The notes under the pieces are model-generated. The model was not told the DNA's origin. It saw only the letters and a program-made list of their open reading frames with translations, and searched no databases. Shown piece by piece: positions 1 to 6,678 of a DNA stretch of 11,414 nucleotides. The translations under genes and the position numbers were made by a program. Source of the DNA: Planctomycetota bacterium (GTDB lineage Bacteria > Planctomycetota > Phycisphaerae > Sedimentisphaerales > Anaerohalosphaeraceae); NCBI GenBank assembly GCA_012519365.1, contig JAAYQH010000330.1, forward strand, positions 1 to 11,414. The letters run 5' to 3'. Each line of letters opens with the position of its first letter. Positions within the stretch are counted from its first letter, which is position 1.

Positions 1-431
1 ATGATCACTTCTCTTACTGCCGCCAATGCGTTAAGGCTCAGCAGCCCCAGCGACGGCGGACAGTCAATCAGCACATAATCGTACCGGCCGCGGACTCGCC
101 CAATGGCTTTGTGCAAAATGGTCTCGCGTCCCACTTCGTGAACCAGTTCGCTTTCGGCGCCGACCAGATTGATACTGGCTCCCAAGACCCACAGGTTCTC
201 CCGTACCGCACGAGCTGCCGACTCAATATCCGACGACCCGGTCAGCACCTCGTAGACGCCCGGTGTGACGCTGTCGGTATCTGCGCCCAGATGAATTGTC
301 AGATGAGCCTGAGGGTCCAGATCAATCACGAGCGTTCGAATCCCGCTCATCGCCAACGCCGCTGCCACGTTGGCCACCGTGGTCGTTTTGCCCACGCCGC
401 CTTTCTGATTCAGTACTGCTATCGTTCGCAC
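1..431 (-). CDS. parA: ParA/Soj-family chromosome-partitioning ATPase, C-terminus cut by window edge
   Basis: I translated 143 residues by hand from a GTG at 431-429. The deviant Walker A motif KGGVGKTT lies at residues 10-17, with both the signature lysine K10 and the catalytic-loop K15. The Walker A' motif DLDPQ is at 37-41 and the Walker B stretch VLIDCPPSLGLL is at about 120-131. This is the Soj/ParA layout, a dimeric ATPase that binds DNA non-specifically and moves ParB-bound origins or other cargo. Family members are about 250-260 residues, so roughly the last 110 lie outside the window. The start is forced: a TAA (the nusB stop, 435-437) sits in the same frame two codons upstream, and GAGGAGG is about 11 bases ahead of the GTG. 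It is the third gene of ribH-nusB-parA and is probably translationally coupled to nusB. A parB partner would be expected to the left but cannot be seen. A ParA-like protein for other cargo, or an MinD-like relative, is less likely. Confidence 0.93.
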   Translation of the reverse strand, partial: MRTIAVLNQKGGVGKTTTVANVAAALAMSGIRTLVIDLDPQAHLTIHLGADTDSVTPGVYEVLTGSSDIESAARAVRENLWVLGASINLVGAESELVHEVGRETILHKAIGRVRGRYDYVLIDCPPSLGLLSLNALAAVREVI

Positions 432-434
432 CGG

Positions 435-887
435 TTACGTTGCCTCCTCGGAAACGGACGGGGTTTCGTTTTTGTTGAGTGTTTTCAAAACAGCATCCAG
501 CACGCCGTTGATAAATCGCGGCGCCTGTTGAGAGCTGTATTTTTTGGCAATCTCAATCGCTTCATTGATAACGACTTTACAGGGAATATCGCGACAGTAG
601 CAAAGCTGATAGACCGCCATCCGCAAAATTGCCCGATCCACATGCGACAAACGGGACAATCGCCACCGAATAGCGGCACGGCCGATGACACGGTCGCATT
701 CTTCGACAAGCTGCCAGGCGCCTTGTGTCCATTGCTCGGCCAGCCGAAGCGTTAAGTCATCATCGGTCTGCTCTCGAAAAAAACGACCCAGCAATGCTTT
801 TACGTCGTCGCCCTGAACATCCAATTGACACAGCGCCTGCATGGTCAATTCGCGAGCCTGGCTTCTGCGATCCACCGTCACGTCCAT
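435..887 (-). CDS. nusB: Transcription antitermination factor NusB
   Basis: The 150-residue all-helical protein matches NusB in length and in both signature regions. The N-terminal RRSQARELTMQALCQLD block begins near residue 7. The C-terminal block NEAIEIAKKYSSQQAPRFINGVLDAVL begins near residue 104. NusB pairs with NusE (ribosomal protein S10), binds boxA RNA and takes part in antitermination of rRNA transcription. It lies 41 bases downstream of ribH on the same strand, a gene pair seen in many bacteria, and its TAA stop is almost immediately followed by the parA start. The ATG at 887 has AAGGG only 4 bases upstream. A GTG two codons later (start 881) would be better spaced at about 10 bases, so the exact start is uncertain by two residues. 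The tail after about residue 138 (NKNETPSVSEEAT) is polar and probably disordered. Confidence 0.95.
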   Translation of the reverse strand: MDVTVDRRSQARELTMQALCQLDVQGDDVKALLGRFFREQTDDDLTLRLAEQWTQGAWQLVEECDRVIGRAAIRWRLSRLSHVDRAILRMAVYQLCYCRDIPCKVVINEAIEIAKKYSSQQAPRFINGVLDAVLKTLNKNETPSVSEEAT

Positions 888-928
888 AATCCCTTATAAC
901 TAACGATTTTTATACGGATCCTTCGGTG

Positions 929-1393
929 TTACAGTTTACTCATCAAATCGGCCATTTCAATCGCCGTCATTGCCGCAGCGGCTCCGGCGTTGCCCTGTTT
1001 GGTGCCGGCACGTTCCACGGCCTGCTCGAGCGTATCGCACGTCAGAACGCCGAAAATTGTCGGGACGCCCGTATCATAGTTGACACTACCGACACCGCGT
1101 GAAATCTGCTGACAGACATAGTCATAATGGCTTGTTTGACCACGGATGACCGCCCCAAGACATATCACGGCGGCATAATCCCCGCTTTTGGTCAGTTTTT
1201 TGGCCGCCACAGTGATCTCAATCGTTCCAGGCACCCAAACCACGGTGATTTGTTCTTCCCGGGCCCCATGACGCAGCAGGCAATCTATCGCGCCGCCCAG
1301 CAGACGGGACGTGATAAACTCATTAAATCGACTGACCACAATAGCATAACGATGAGGACCAGCGGTTAGATGGCCTTTTATTTCCTGAATCAT
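929..1393 (-). CDS. ribH: 6,7-dimethyl-8-ribityllumazine synthase
   Basis: Lumazine synthase condenses 5-amino-6-ribitylamino-uracil with 3,4-dihydroxy-2-butanone 4-phosphate, the penultimate step of riboflavin synthesis, in the cytoplasm. The 154-residue length is typical of the icosahedral or pentameric enzyme. Visible landmarks are SRFNE (21-25) with the ring-stacking Phe23, VPGTIE (54-59), GAVIRG (80-85), the catalytic His89 in TSHYDYV, and the C-terminal phosphate-site block [11 protein letters not shown]. The substrate-loop motif is VPGTIE, whereas most family members have VPG(A/S)FE; this is a mild variant, not a loss of function. GGAG lies 11 bases before the ATG. It is the first gene of ribH-nusB-parA. 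No other riboflavin gene and no recognisable FMN riboswitch is present in the 310 bases upstream. Confidence 0.97.
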   Translation of the reverse strand: MIQEIKGHLTAGPHRYAIVVSRFNEFITSRLLGGAIDCLLRHGAREEQITVVWVPGTIEITVAAKKLTKSGDYAAVICLGAVIRGQTSHYDYVCQQISRGVGSVNYDTGVPTIFGVLTCDTLEQAVERAGTKQGNAGAAAAMTAIEMADLMSKL

Positions 1394-1703
1394 TGATTTT
1401 TTGTCTCCGGAAGCCTTGTGCTTATCTGATTCAATTCAACAACCGAGTGCTTGCCTATTATGAACCATTTATAGGACGCTGTCGATACCATACTCTCAAA
1501 AAAGAGACCGGCCGGAACAAACGACCGTACCAGACTGCGCTTAACTGTCCAAATTATAAAGGCTTATCGATGGGTTTGCCAGCGAAATATTTCCGAAATC
1601 ACAAATGCCCTTGTTTTTATCGTCTTGTTCACAAGTGCCTGACGTTATTTTCCGATACGATAACAGCACCATAAGCCGTAAACCGACTCGATGAGGATAT
1701 ATT
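1394..1703. other. Divergent intergenic region between ribH and the TPR gene
   Basis: This 310-base stretch separates the two divergently transcribed genes. It holds the candidate minus-strand promoter at 1553-1582 and, at its right end, GAGG (1693-1696) placed 7 bases before the TPR gene ATG. I found no convincing plus-strand promoter. The open frame 1393-1674 on the plus strand has no ribosome-binding site and no protein-like composition, and I do not regard it as a gene. Confidence 0.6.
1553..1582 (-). promoter_or_regulatory. Candidate promoter for ribH-nusB-parA
   Basis: On the minus strand a perfect -10 TATAAT (1558-1553) is preceded at 18 bases by CTGGCA (1582-1577), four of six matches to TTGACA. 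The predicted start would be near 1546, giving a leader of about 150 bases before ribH. The -10 is perfect but the -35 is weak, so this is a suggestion only. Confidence 0.35.
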
Positions 1704-3089
1704 ATGGATCATTCGTTTGAATCGCATGAGTTCTTCGGCCATGAATGGGAACAGGCCGAGATACTGGCTGAGGAGGCCTTTGATCTTTATGAAAAAGGCC
1801 AGATGGACCAAGCCTTCAAGAAAATGACCGAAGCGGTTGAAAAAGGGCCTGAAAACGGCTGCTGGTACTTTAATATGGGCCTGACCCTCGATGGGTTGGA
1901 ACAGTACGACAAGGCGATTTTCTGCTATCAGAAGGCCCTTGAGTTATTGGACGATGATATTGAAGTGATGAATTGTCTCGGAGTGGACTATACCCGTACC
2001 GCTCAATATGACCAGGCATTGACCACGTTTGAGCGAATCGAACAAATGAATCCGCGATTCGAGCCGGCCTATTGCAACCGGATCATCACGTATACCGAAA
2101 TGGAGCAGCATGAGAAGGCCGAGCAGATGTTTTACCTGGCCCAGCAGATTCAAAGCGGCTGCCCATTGTGCTTTTATAACATCGGCAATTCACTGTTTTC
2201 ACGAGGAGACTATGACCGCGCCATTTGGTGCTGGGAAAAAACTGCCGAACTCGACCCATCCCATCCGCAAATTCAGTACCGTTTGGCCCAAGTATATTGG
2301 GTCAGCGGCCAGGGGAACCAGGCGCGCAGCGCATTTTTGAGTGAAATCAGAAAAAATCCGGCGGATTTGGACGTTTTATTGGATTTCGGCGTATTTTTGC
2401 TCGAAAGCGGAGACGTTGAAGCTGCCAAAGAAAAGTTTAACCGAATCCTTGAGTTTGATCCGGATTCTGCGACAGGGTGGTTTTATCTGGGCGAGGTGCA
2501 TCGGCTTTGCGGCCGCTCTGAGGCGGCACTGCGCCACTACCAAGAGGCAATGAAGCAGGATAGCCGAATGGCAGGCCCCCGGTATCGATTGGCCGAGATG
2601 ATGATGCGTCAGGGCTTATACGATCGGGCTGCTGCGTTGCTTAGAGCCGAGTTCAAGAGGGACGTGCAGGATGTGGAAGTCTTGGTGGGCATGGGCGCAA
2701 TGTTTGTGCAGCTGGAAGATTCGGAAGGGGCGGCGCACTGTTTTTTGCAGGCATTGGAATTGGAACGCGAGGAACCGCGGGCGTTTCGCGGCCTGGCGTT
2801 GGCTCTGATGCTGCGAGGCGAATATGTCGGCGCGCGACAATGTATTGAGCAGGCCCTGCGGCTCAATGACGAGGATGCGATAACGCTTTTGGATGCCGCC
2901 TGGATATCCGCCCAGCTGGAAGAGTGGGAGACAGCCCGGCTTTTTGTCGCAAGATGTCACGCCCTCCGAGGCAACCAAGAGCCCTTTCACAGTGCCGCTC
3001 AGGCCCTTTGGCGGGATATCAAAAAAAGACGACGATGCTCTTTTTGGCGTCGTCTCGGCTTCTATAAAAACAGAGAAGCCCGAAGATAA
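1704..3089 (+). CDS. Tetratricopeptide repeat (TPR) protein, about 12 repeats
   Basis: The 461-residue protein is almost entirely TPR helix pairs. The 34-residue period can be followed from about residue 18 to 427, with the usual small residues at positions 8 and 20 and the Trp/Tyr/Phe and Pro positions of the consensus. Clear units begin near residues 53 (WYFNMGLTLDGLEQYDKAIF), 157 (CFYNIGNSLFSRGDYDRAIW) and 258. TPR solenoids bind protein partners; no enzymatic domain is visible. There is no signal peptide or membrane segment, so it is probably cytoplasmic. The N-terminus is acidic, and the last 25 residues are very basic (KKRRR, RRLGFYKNREARR), possibly an RNA or membrane-surface contact. 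Cysteines are more frequent than usual for a TPR protein. The start is supported by GAGG 7 bases upstream. It stands alone between divergent ribH and the GH43 gene, so its partner cannot be inferred. Confidence 0.9.
   Translation: MDHSFESHEFFGHEWEQAEILAEEAFDLYEKGQMDQAFKKMTEAVEKGPENGCWYFNMGLTLDGLEQYDKAIFCYQKALELLDDDIEVMNCLGVDYTRTAQYDQALTTFERIEQMNPRFEPAYCNRIITYTEMEQHEKAEQMFYLAQQIQSGCPLCFYNIGNSLFSRGDYDRAIWCWEKTAELDPSHPQIQYRLAQVYWVSGQGNQARSAFLSEIRKNPADLDVLLDFGVFLLESGDVEAAKEKFNRILEFDPDSATGWFYLGEVHRLCGRSEAALRHYQEAMKQDSRMAGPRYRLAEMMMRQGLYDRAAALLRAEFKRDVQDVEVLVGMGAMFVQLEDSEGAAHCFLQALELEREEPRAFRGLALALMLRGEYVGARQCIEQALRLNDEDAITLLDAAWISAQLEEWETARLFVARCHALRGNQEPFHSAAQALWRDIKKRRRCSFWRRLGFYKNREARR
3021..3055 (-). 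terminator. Hairpin plus T-tract reading in antisense, inside the 3' end of the TPR gene
   Basis: Read on the minus strand, AGACGACG pairs with CGTCGTCT (8 perfect base pairs, 13-base loop) and is followed by seven T residues, the form of an intrinsic terminator. It lies inside the last codons of the plus-strand TPR gene, and no minus-strand gene precedes it. Read in the sense direction it is an A-tract followed by a hairpin with no T-tract. A second stem, GGCTTCT/AGAAGCC (3057-3063 with 3074-3080), follows directly. Confidence 0.5.
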
Positions 3090-3145
3090 AACCGGCTAAG
3101 GCATTTGCGACATACCGCCCTTTTGGTCTTTTAAATTCCACGCGA

Positions 3146-3178
3146 TTGTGTCAATGTATCGTGCCTGCTTTGTGTCAA
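3146..3178 (+). repeat. Direct repeat TTGTGTCAA, two copies
   Basis: Two identical 9-base copies of TTGTGTCAA stand at 3146-3154 and 3170-3178, with starts 24 bases apart, upstream of the arabinanase promoter region. The spacing is a little over two helical turns. They might be activator half-sites, but chance cannot be excluded. Confidence 0.35.
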
Positions 3179-3211
3179 CGACAGACTTACTGCCAAGCGG
3201 AATGGTACAAA

Positions 3212-3236
3212 AAAATGTTGATTTTGCGAACATTTT
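3212..3236. promoter_or_regulatory. Candidate operator: perfect 8+8 dyad ahead of the arabinanase gene
   Basis: AAAATGTT (3212-3219) and AACATTTT (3229-3236) form a perfect inverted repeat around a 9-base spacer. The dyad overlaps the best -35 candidate of the downstream gene (TTGATT, 3218-3223), as expected for a repressor site. The half-site AATGTTGA (3214-3221) recurs as a direct copy at 3261-3268. The regulator is not encoded in this window. Confidence 0.45.
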
Positions 3237-3245
3237 GGCTACGAT
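3218..3245 (+). promoter_or_regulatory. Candidate promoter of the arabinanase gene
   Basis: TTGATT (3218-3223) and TACGAT (3240-3245) are separated by 16 bases and each match four of six consensus positions. A short stem TGGCA/TGCCA (3245-3249 with 3257-3261) lies in the predicted leader. AGGAG (3290-3294) is 7 bases before the ATG at 3302. Confidence 0.3.
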
Positions 3246-3301
3246 GGCACCGACGTTGCCAATGTTGACCCGAGTGAGTCTAACTGTTTAGGAGACCCAA
3301 A

Positions 3302-4579
3302 ATGTCAAAATCAATCACTTCTCTCATTCTGCTGTTGATCGTTTCCGGAGCGGTATCGCCTGTGTTTGCAGTCGAAGGCGTATTGCAGGGCATGCCGGAT
3401 CCGACGATTATTGAAAGCGATGACGGCCAGTTTTACATTTTCGCTACCGGCCAGGGGCTTCCCATCTATCGCTCCGCGGATTTGGTCCATTGGACGATGA
3501 TCGATCGGATATTTGATAAACCAGTACCCGACTGGGCCAAGCAGGCCATCCCTCAGACCGAAGGGATTTGGGCCCCGCATATCGTAAAACTCAACGGAAA
3601 GTACTACGCCTATTACAGTGTCTCGTCGTTTGGCAGCCAGCGCTCCGTGACTGGCGTGGCGGTCAACAAGACCCTCGACCCCGCTTCGCCCGATTACAAA
3701 TGGACAGATTTGGGATTGGTGGTGGAATCATTTCCCGACCGCGACGATTTTAACGCCATTGATATTGCAGTTTACCAGGATGAGGACGGCAGGGCATATG
3801 CGGTTTGGGGCTCCCATTGGGGCGGCATTAAATTCGCCGAGATTAACCCCGATACCGGCAAATTTATTGCCAAGGCCCAGCGATACCCCACTGTCGCCAC
3901 ACGCCTGACCGGCTCGCGTGCAATAGAAGGGGCGTTCTTGATTCGACGGGGCGAGTATTATTATTTATTTGTATCATTCGATTCCTGCTGCAACGGGGCC
4001 GAAAGTACCTATAAGGTGATGGTCGGTCGTTCTCAAAAACCCGAAGGGCCCTATGTGGATTTCGAGGACAAGCCGATGACCCAGGGCGGCGGCACGCTGG
4101 TGCTGGCCAACAATGACAACTGGCGCGGCCCCGGCCATAATTCCGTTCTTCAAAGCAAAATGGGCAATTTTATGGTGCACCATACGTACGACACCTGCCA
4201 TCTGGACAAGCATCGCATCCTTCAGATTCGCCCGATGTATTGGACACAAGACGGCTGGCCTGTGGTCGGCCAGCCCCTTAGCCCGGCCAACCCTCCGCGG
4301 CCCTATGCCGGCCGCTTTACCGCCGAGCAGCTGGTGGGAAGCTGGCGTATGTCCGTCGATTACGGACAAGAGCGCATCGTCGATCTGATTCCAGGCGGAC
4401 GGATTGCCAATCATCGACGAGCGTCGTGGAGCGTGGCGAATAATCAGATGATGCTGACTTGGCCCGGCGACGGGGAAAGCACCTCAATTGACCGCTGCAT
4501 CATTGAGCCGTGCGGCACATCGGTTATCGGAAGAAATCAGAATGGAGCCGTTATTCGCGGCATAAAAATTTGCAATTAA
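3302..4579 (+). CDS. Secreted GH43 endo-alpha-1,5-L-arabinanase with C-terminal accessory domain
   Basis: The 425-residue protein has a signal peptide (hydrophobic core at residues 8-18, likely cleavage after VFA at 23), so it acts outside the cytoplasm. The five-bladed GH43 propeller follows. Catalytic candidates are Asp33 in MPDPT (base), Asp154 in NAIDIAVYQDEDG (pKa modulator) and Glu209 in SRAIEGAF (acid). Further arabinanase-type motifs are IWAPHIVKLNGKYYAYYS (89-106), SFDSCCNGAESTY (225-237), VGRSQKPEGPYVD and GPGHNSV (276-282) with the metal/chloride-site His279. This combination points to the GH43 endo-arabinanase branch, which cuts alpha-1,5-arabinan of pectin side chains, rather than to xylosidases. 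Residues of about 340-425 (TAEQLVGSWRMSVDYG onward) form a small beta-rich module like the C-terminal domain of larger arabinanases. No transporter or other glycosidase is adjacent, so it is a lone gene. Exact substrate is inferred. Confidence 0.88.
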   Translation: MSKSITSLILLLIVSGAVSPVFAVEGVLQGMPDPTIIESDDGQFYIFATGQGLPIYRSADLVHWTMIDRIFDKPVPDWAKQAIPQTEGIWAPHIVKLNGKYYAYYSVSSFGSQRSVTGVAVNKTLDPASPDYKWTDLGLVVESFPDRDDFNAIDIAVYQDEDGRAYAVWGSHWGGIKFAEINPDTGKFIAKAQRYPTVATRLTGSRAIEGAFLIRRGEYYYLFVSFDSCCNGAESTYKVMVGRSQKPEGPYVDFEDKPMTQGGGTLVLANNDNWRGPGHNSVLQSKMGNFMVHHTYDTCHLDKHRILQIRPMYWTQDGWPVVGQPLSPANPPRPYAGRFTAEQLVGSWRMSVDYGQERIVDLIPGGRIANHRRASWSVANNQMMLTWPGDGESTSIDRCIIEPCGTSVIGRNQNGAVIRGIKICN

Positions 4580-4597
4580 TCGCATTTTCTCAAAACC

Positions 4598-4632
4598 AAA
4601 AAGGCCGGCGGGAAGAACCCGTCGGCCTTTTT
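4598..4632. terminator. Strong bidirectional intrinsic terminator
   Basis: A ten-pair GC-rich stem (4603-4612 with 4618-4627, one G-T pair, 5-base loop AAGAA) is flanked by five A on the left and six T on the right, so it has a T-tract on both strands. It lies between the convergent arabinanase gene (stop at 4579) and tig (stop at 4694) and can end both transcripts. Confidence 0.93.
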
Positions 4633-4693
4633 TATGCCTTTGTTTTGTCACTGGCAGGTCACCAAATACGCGGTTCACTGGCCTCGGTCTGCG

Positions 4694-6130
4694 TTATTCA
4701 AAGCCGGACTGGTCACTATTTCCCTCGGTGGTCGCCTCTTCGGCCTTTTGTCCTTCAGCGGGCTGCTCTTCGACAATGTTGGCTTTTTCAAGAATCTTCT
4801 CGATGGCTTTTTGTTCGCGAACCTGAAGTACAAATTGGCTCAATGAACCGTCGCGGGCCAATTCTTCACGCATCCGCTCAGGGCGACGGCCGCGAATCGC
4901 CGCGACATAGGCGATATGGCTGTTGATTTCCTCTTCCGATACCGATACATCCAACGCATCGGCCACCTTATCCATAATAAAGAACATCTTGAGCTGTTCC
5001 TTGGCCTGCTGATCCGATGCGGCACGAAGCCGATCCATCTGCTCGTCAATCTGCTCGCGGGACAACCCCTGCATCAGCAAATTGGAGTACTGCCGCTGAA
5101 GGATCGACAGCGCCTGGCTTGCGACCAGTGTTTCGGGCAGATCGAACTCAACCTTATCACGCAGATAAGCGTACACTTGCTCGCTCATCGCGGATTGAGC
5201 ACTACGCTCGGCCTGACTTTCCAAATGGTCGCGAAGCATATCCCTCAGGTCATTTTCATCGGACGCACCATATCGGGACAAAAACTCTTCATTCATCTCT
5301 GCCGGCTCAAGGGTTTTAACTTCCTTGACGAAAATCTCAACATTGACCTTTTTACCGCGGTAGTCTTCATTGTAGAAGGTTGAAGGCAGTTCAACAGTGG
5401 TTTTTCGCGTATCGCCGTGCCGTGCGTCCTTCATCAATTGGTCAAAATCTTCGATGGGAATGCCGGCTGCAAAGGCGGTTTTGCGAACATAGATCTCGAC
5501 GTTATCCTCCTTGTTGCGTTCATTATGGTCTTCCACGTTCAGGACAACGTCGGCTATAATTTGATCGTCCAACTCGGCCGGTTTGTCTTTTGGTGTCCAC
5601 ACACCCGCCTGGCGCCGAAGCGTCTGCAGCTGTTCGTCCACCATCTGTTCAGTCACTTCCACCTTAGGCTTGCTGACGGTGATGCCTTCCAAGTCGGGCA
5701 GATCGAATTCCGGACGAATTTCAACTTCAAAATCGAATTTCATCGGCCCCGTGCTGGGCAATTCGATCTTTTCGTGGTCAATGCTCGGGTCGCCGAGGGT
5801 GTCCAGATTGTTGTCTTTGATGGCCGCCTCGGCCGCTTCAATGATCAATTCGAGCTTGGCTTGATTGGAAATGTCGCTTCCAAAACGTTTCTCAATCAAA
5901 CGCAGCGGGGCACGTCCCTTCCGAAAACCGGGCACCTCAGCCACCTTGCGAAGGTCTTGATATTTCTTGTCCAAATATTCCCGAACTTTCTGTTCAGGAA
6001 TCTCAATTTCAATTTTTTTCTTACACGGCCCGGACTCGGTAACTGTAACGAGATTTGGGTGTTTCTCTGCGGGGGTTTCTTCCGCAGCCTGTTCGGTTGC
6101 CTCCATGTTTTCAATTTTTTCGTCGGTCAT
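4694..6130 (-). CDS. tig: Trigger factor, ribosome-associated chaperone / peptidyl-prolyl isomerase
   Basis: Trigger factor binds near the ribosome exit tunnel and shields nascent chains. I choose the ATG at 6130 (478 residues), because AGGAG lies 9 bases upstream and the protein from here is of family type. The frame stays open to 6223, but that extension would run through a terminator-like hairpin and encodes no family sequence. After an acidic extension of about 25 residues comes the ribosome-binding domain with the signature GFRKGRAP at 68-75. A FKBP-like PPIase domain follows (roughly 185-270, including VRKTAFAAGIPIEDFDQLM), then the helical chaperone domain to about 450. The acidic, Gln/Glu-rich C-terminal tail ends in SGFE. 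Many bacteria have clpP and clpX directly after tig; here a bidirectional terminator follows instead, so tig is a single-gene unit. The tRNA-Gly gene lies upstream on the same strand. Confidence 0.95.
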   Translation of the reverse strand: MTDEKIENMEATEQAAEETPAEKHPNLVTVTESGPCKKKIEIEIPEQKVREYLDKKYQDLRKVAEVPGFRKGRAPLRLIEKRFGSDISNQAKLELIIEAAEAAIKDNNLDTLGDPSIDHEKIELPSTGPMKFDFEVEIRPEFDLPDLEGITVSKPKVEVTEQMVDEQLQTLRRQAGVWTPKDKPAELDDQIIADVVLNVEDHNERNKEDNVEIYVRKTAFAAGIPIEDFDQLMKDARHGDTRKTTVELPSTFYNEDYRGKKVNVEIFVKEVKTLEPAEMNEEFLSRYGASDENDLRDMLRDHLESQAERSAQSAMSEQVYAYLRDKVEFDLPETLVASQALSILQRQYSNLLMQGLSREQIDEQMDRLRAASDQQAKEQLKMFFIMDKVADALDVSVSEEEINSHIAYVAAIRGRRPERMREELARDGSLSQFVLQVREQKAIEKILEKANIVEEQPAEGQKAEEATTEGNSDQSGFE

Positions 6131-6167
6131 CGCCTGTTTCTCCTGATTGGGGTTATGATGCCATACT

Positions 6168-6203
6168 AAAACAAAATCGGTCGGCTCTTTCCGCGCCGAC
6201 CGA
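6168..6203 (-). terminator. Intrinsic terminator or attenuator between tRNA-Gly and tig
   Basis: On the minus strand TCGGTCGGC pairs perfectly with GCCGACCGA (6203-6195 with 6185-6177, 9-base loop), followed by TTTTGTTTT (6176-6168). It can end the tRNA-Gly transcript. It also lies only 38 bases upstream of the tig ATG, leaving no clear room for a tig promoter, so it may act as a leader attenuator. Confidence 0.75.
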
Positions 6204-6303
6204 AGCATCCAAATAAAGACCAAAAAGCCTTTTTCAAACGCTTAAGCGACCTGCGCCAGACTACCCGTAGCCGGTACCTCGCAAAAGCTATGTCGTTACT
6301 GTT

Positions 6304-6309
6304 ATTATA
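6304..6309 (-). promoter_or_regulatory. Candidate -10 box in the tig leader
   Basis: A perfect TATAAT on the minus strand lies 64 bases after the tRNA 3' end and about 175 bases ahead of the tig ATG. No acceptable -35 is present at 16-18 bases. If used, the transcript would pass through the hairpin at 6177-6203 before reaching tig. Confidence 0.3.
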
Positions 6310-6326
6310 GTACACACTCTTGGAAT

Positions 6327-6362
6327 ACACCTTTTCTAAGCTGATTTCTTACAAAAAGGTGT
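6327..6362. repeat. Inverted repeat just downstream of tRNA-Gly
   Basis: ACACCTTTT (6327-6335) and AAAAGGTGT (6354-6362) are perfect 9-base arms around an 18-base loop, 11 bases from the tRNA 3' end. No T-tract follows on either strand, so it is not a standard terminator. It could be a trailer stem in the pre-tRNA or a protein site over the tig promoter region. Confidence 0.4.
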
Positions 6363-6372
6363 CCCAACGCAA

Positions 6373-6444
6373 AGCGGGTGATCGGATTTGAACCGACGAC
6401 ATTCACGTTGGCAACGTGACGCTCTACCACTGAGCTACACCCGC
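6373..6444 (-). tRNA. tRNA-Gly (anticodon GCC)
   Basis: The minus strand folds into a full cloverleaf. The acceptor stem GCGGGTG/CACCCGC has seven perfect pairs, and the D arm carries TAGCTCAGTGGTAGAG. The anticodon stem is TCACG/CGTGA with loop TTGCCAA, so the anticodon GCC is at 6412-6410. The T arm carries GGTTCGAATCC. The discriminator base is U, usual for tRNA-Gly. The terminal CCA is not encoded (TTG follows the discriminator), so CCA must be added by nucleotidyltransferase. This tRNA reads GGC and GGU codons. Confidence 0.98.
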
Positions 6445-6457
6445 AAAATCCGCCTTT

Positions 6458-6485
6458 ACTATACTCCTAAATCAACAAAAATCAA
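6458..6485 (-). promoter_or_regulatory. Promoter of tRNA-Gly
   Basis: On the minus strand TTGATT (6485-6480), a 16-base spacer and TATAGT (6463-6458) stand 13 bases before the mature tRNA 5' end, giving a very short leader of about 7 bases. The position and the fit of the -10 (five of six) support it. Confidence 0.6.
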
Positions 6486-6678
6486 GCTTTGAATCGACTA
6501 AAAATGCAAAATTTTGTGAAAAAAATCAAAAATTCATTGTTTTTTGTAGAAAGAGTCATATTTAGGAACACTTCTATTTCTGCCATTACGCAAACCCGGA
6601 AGGACAATGCCTCAATTTCCAAAAGAGATTTTTATGCGTAACGGATAGCAGGGCGTTGATTTGAATCACAGGGCAAGC

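Noticed and set aside
1394..1560. FMN riboswitch in the ribH leader
   Set aside because: I could not find the conserved RFN element blocks on the minus strand, and lone ribH-nusB operons often lack it.
1393..1674. 93-codon plus-strand open frame between ribH and the TPR gene
   Set aside because: No ribosome-binding site, protein-unlike composition, and it starts on the antisense of the ribH start.
5417..6169. 250-codon plus-strand frame opposite tig
   Set aside because: It is a shadow of the tig coding frame; the translation is rich in Phe and Leu without domain features.
6131..6223. Upstream extension of tig by 31 residues
   Set aside because: It runs through the hairpin at 6177-6203, lacks a ribosome-binding site and has no trigger-factor similarity; the ATG at 6130 has AGGAG at proper spacing.
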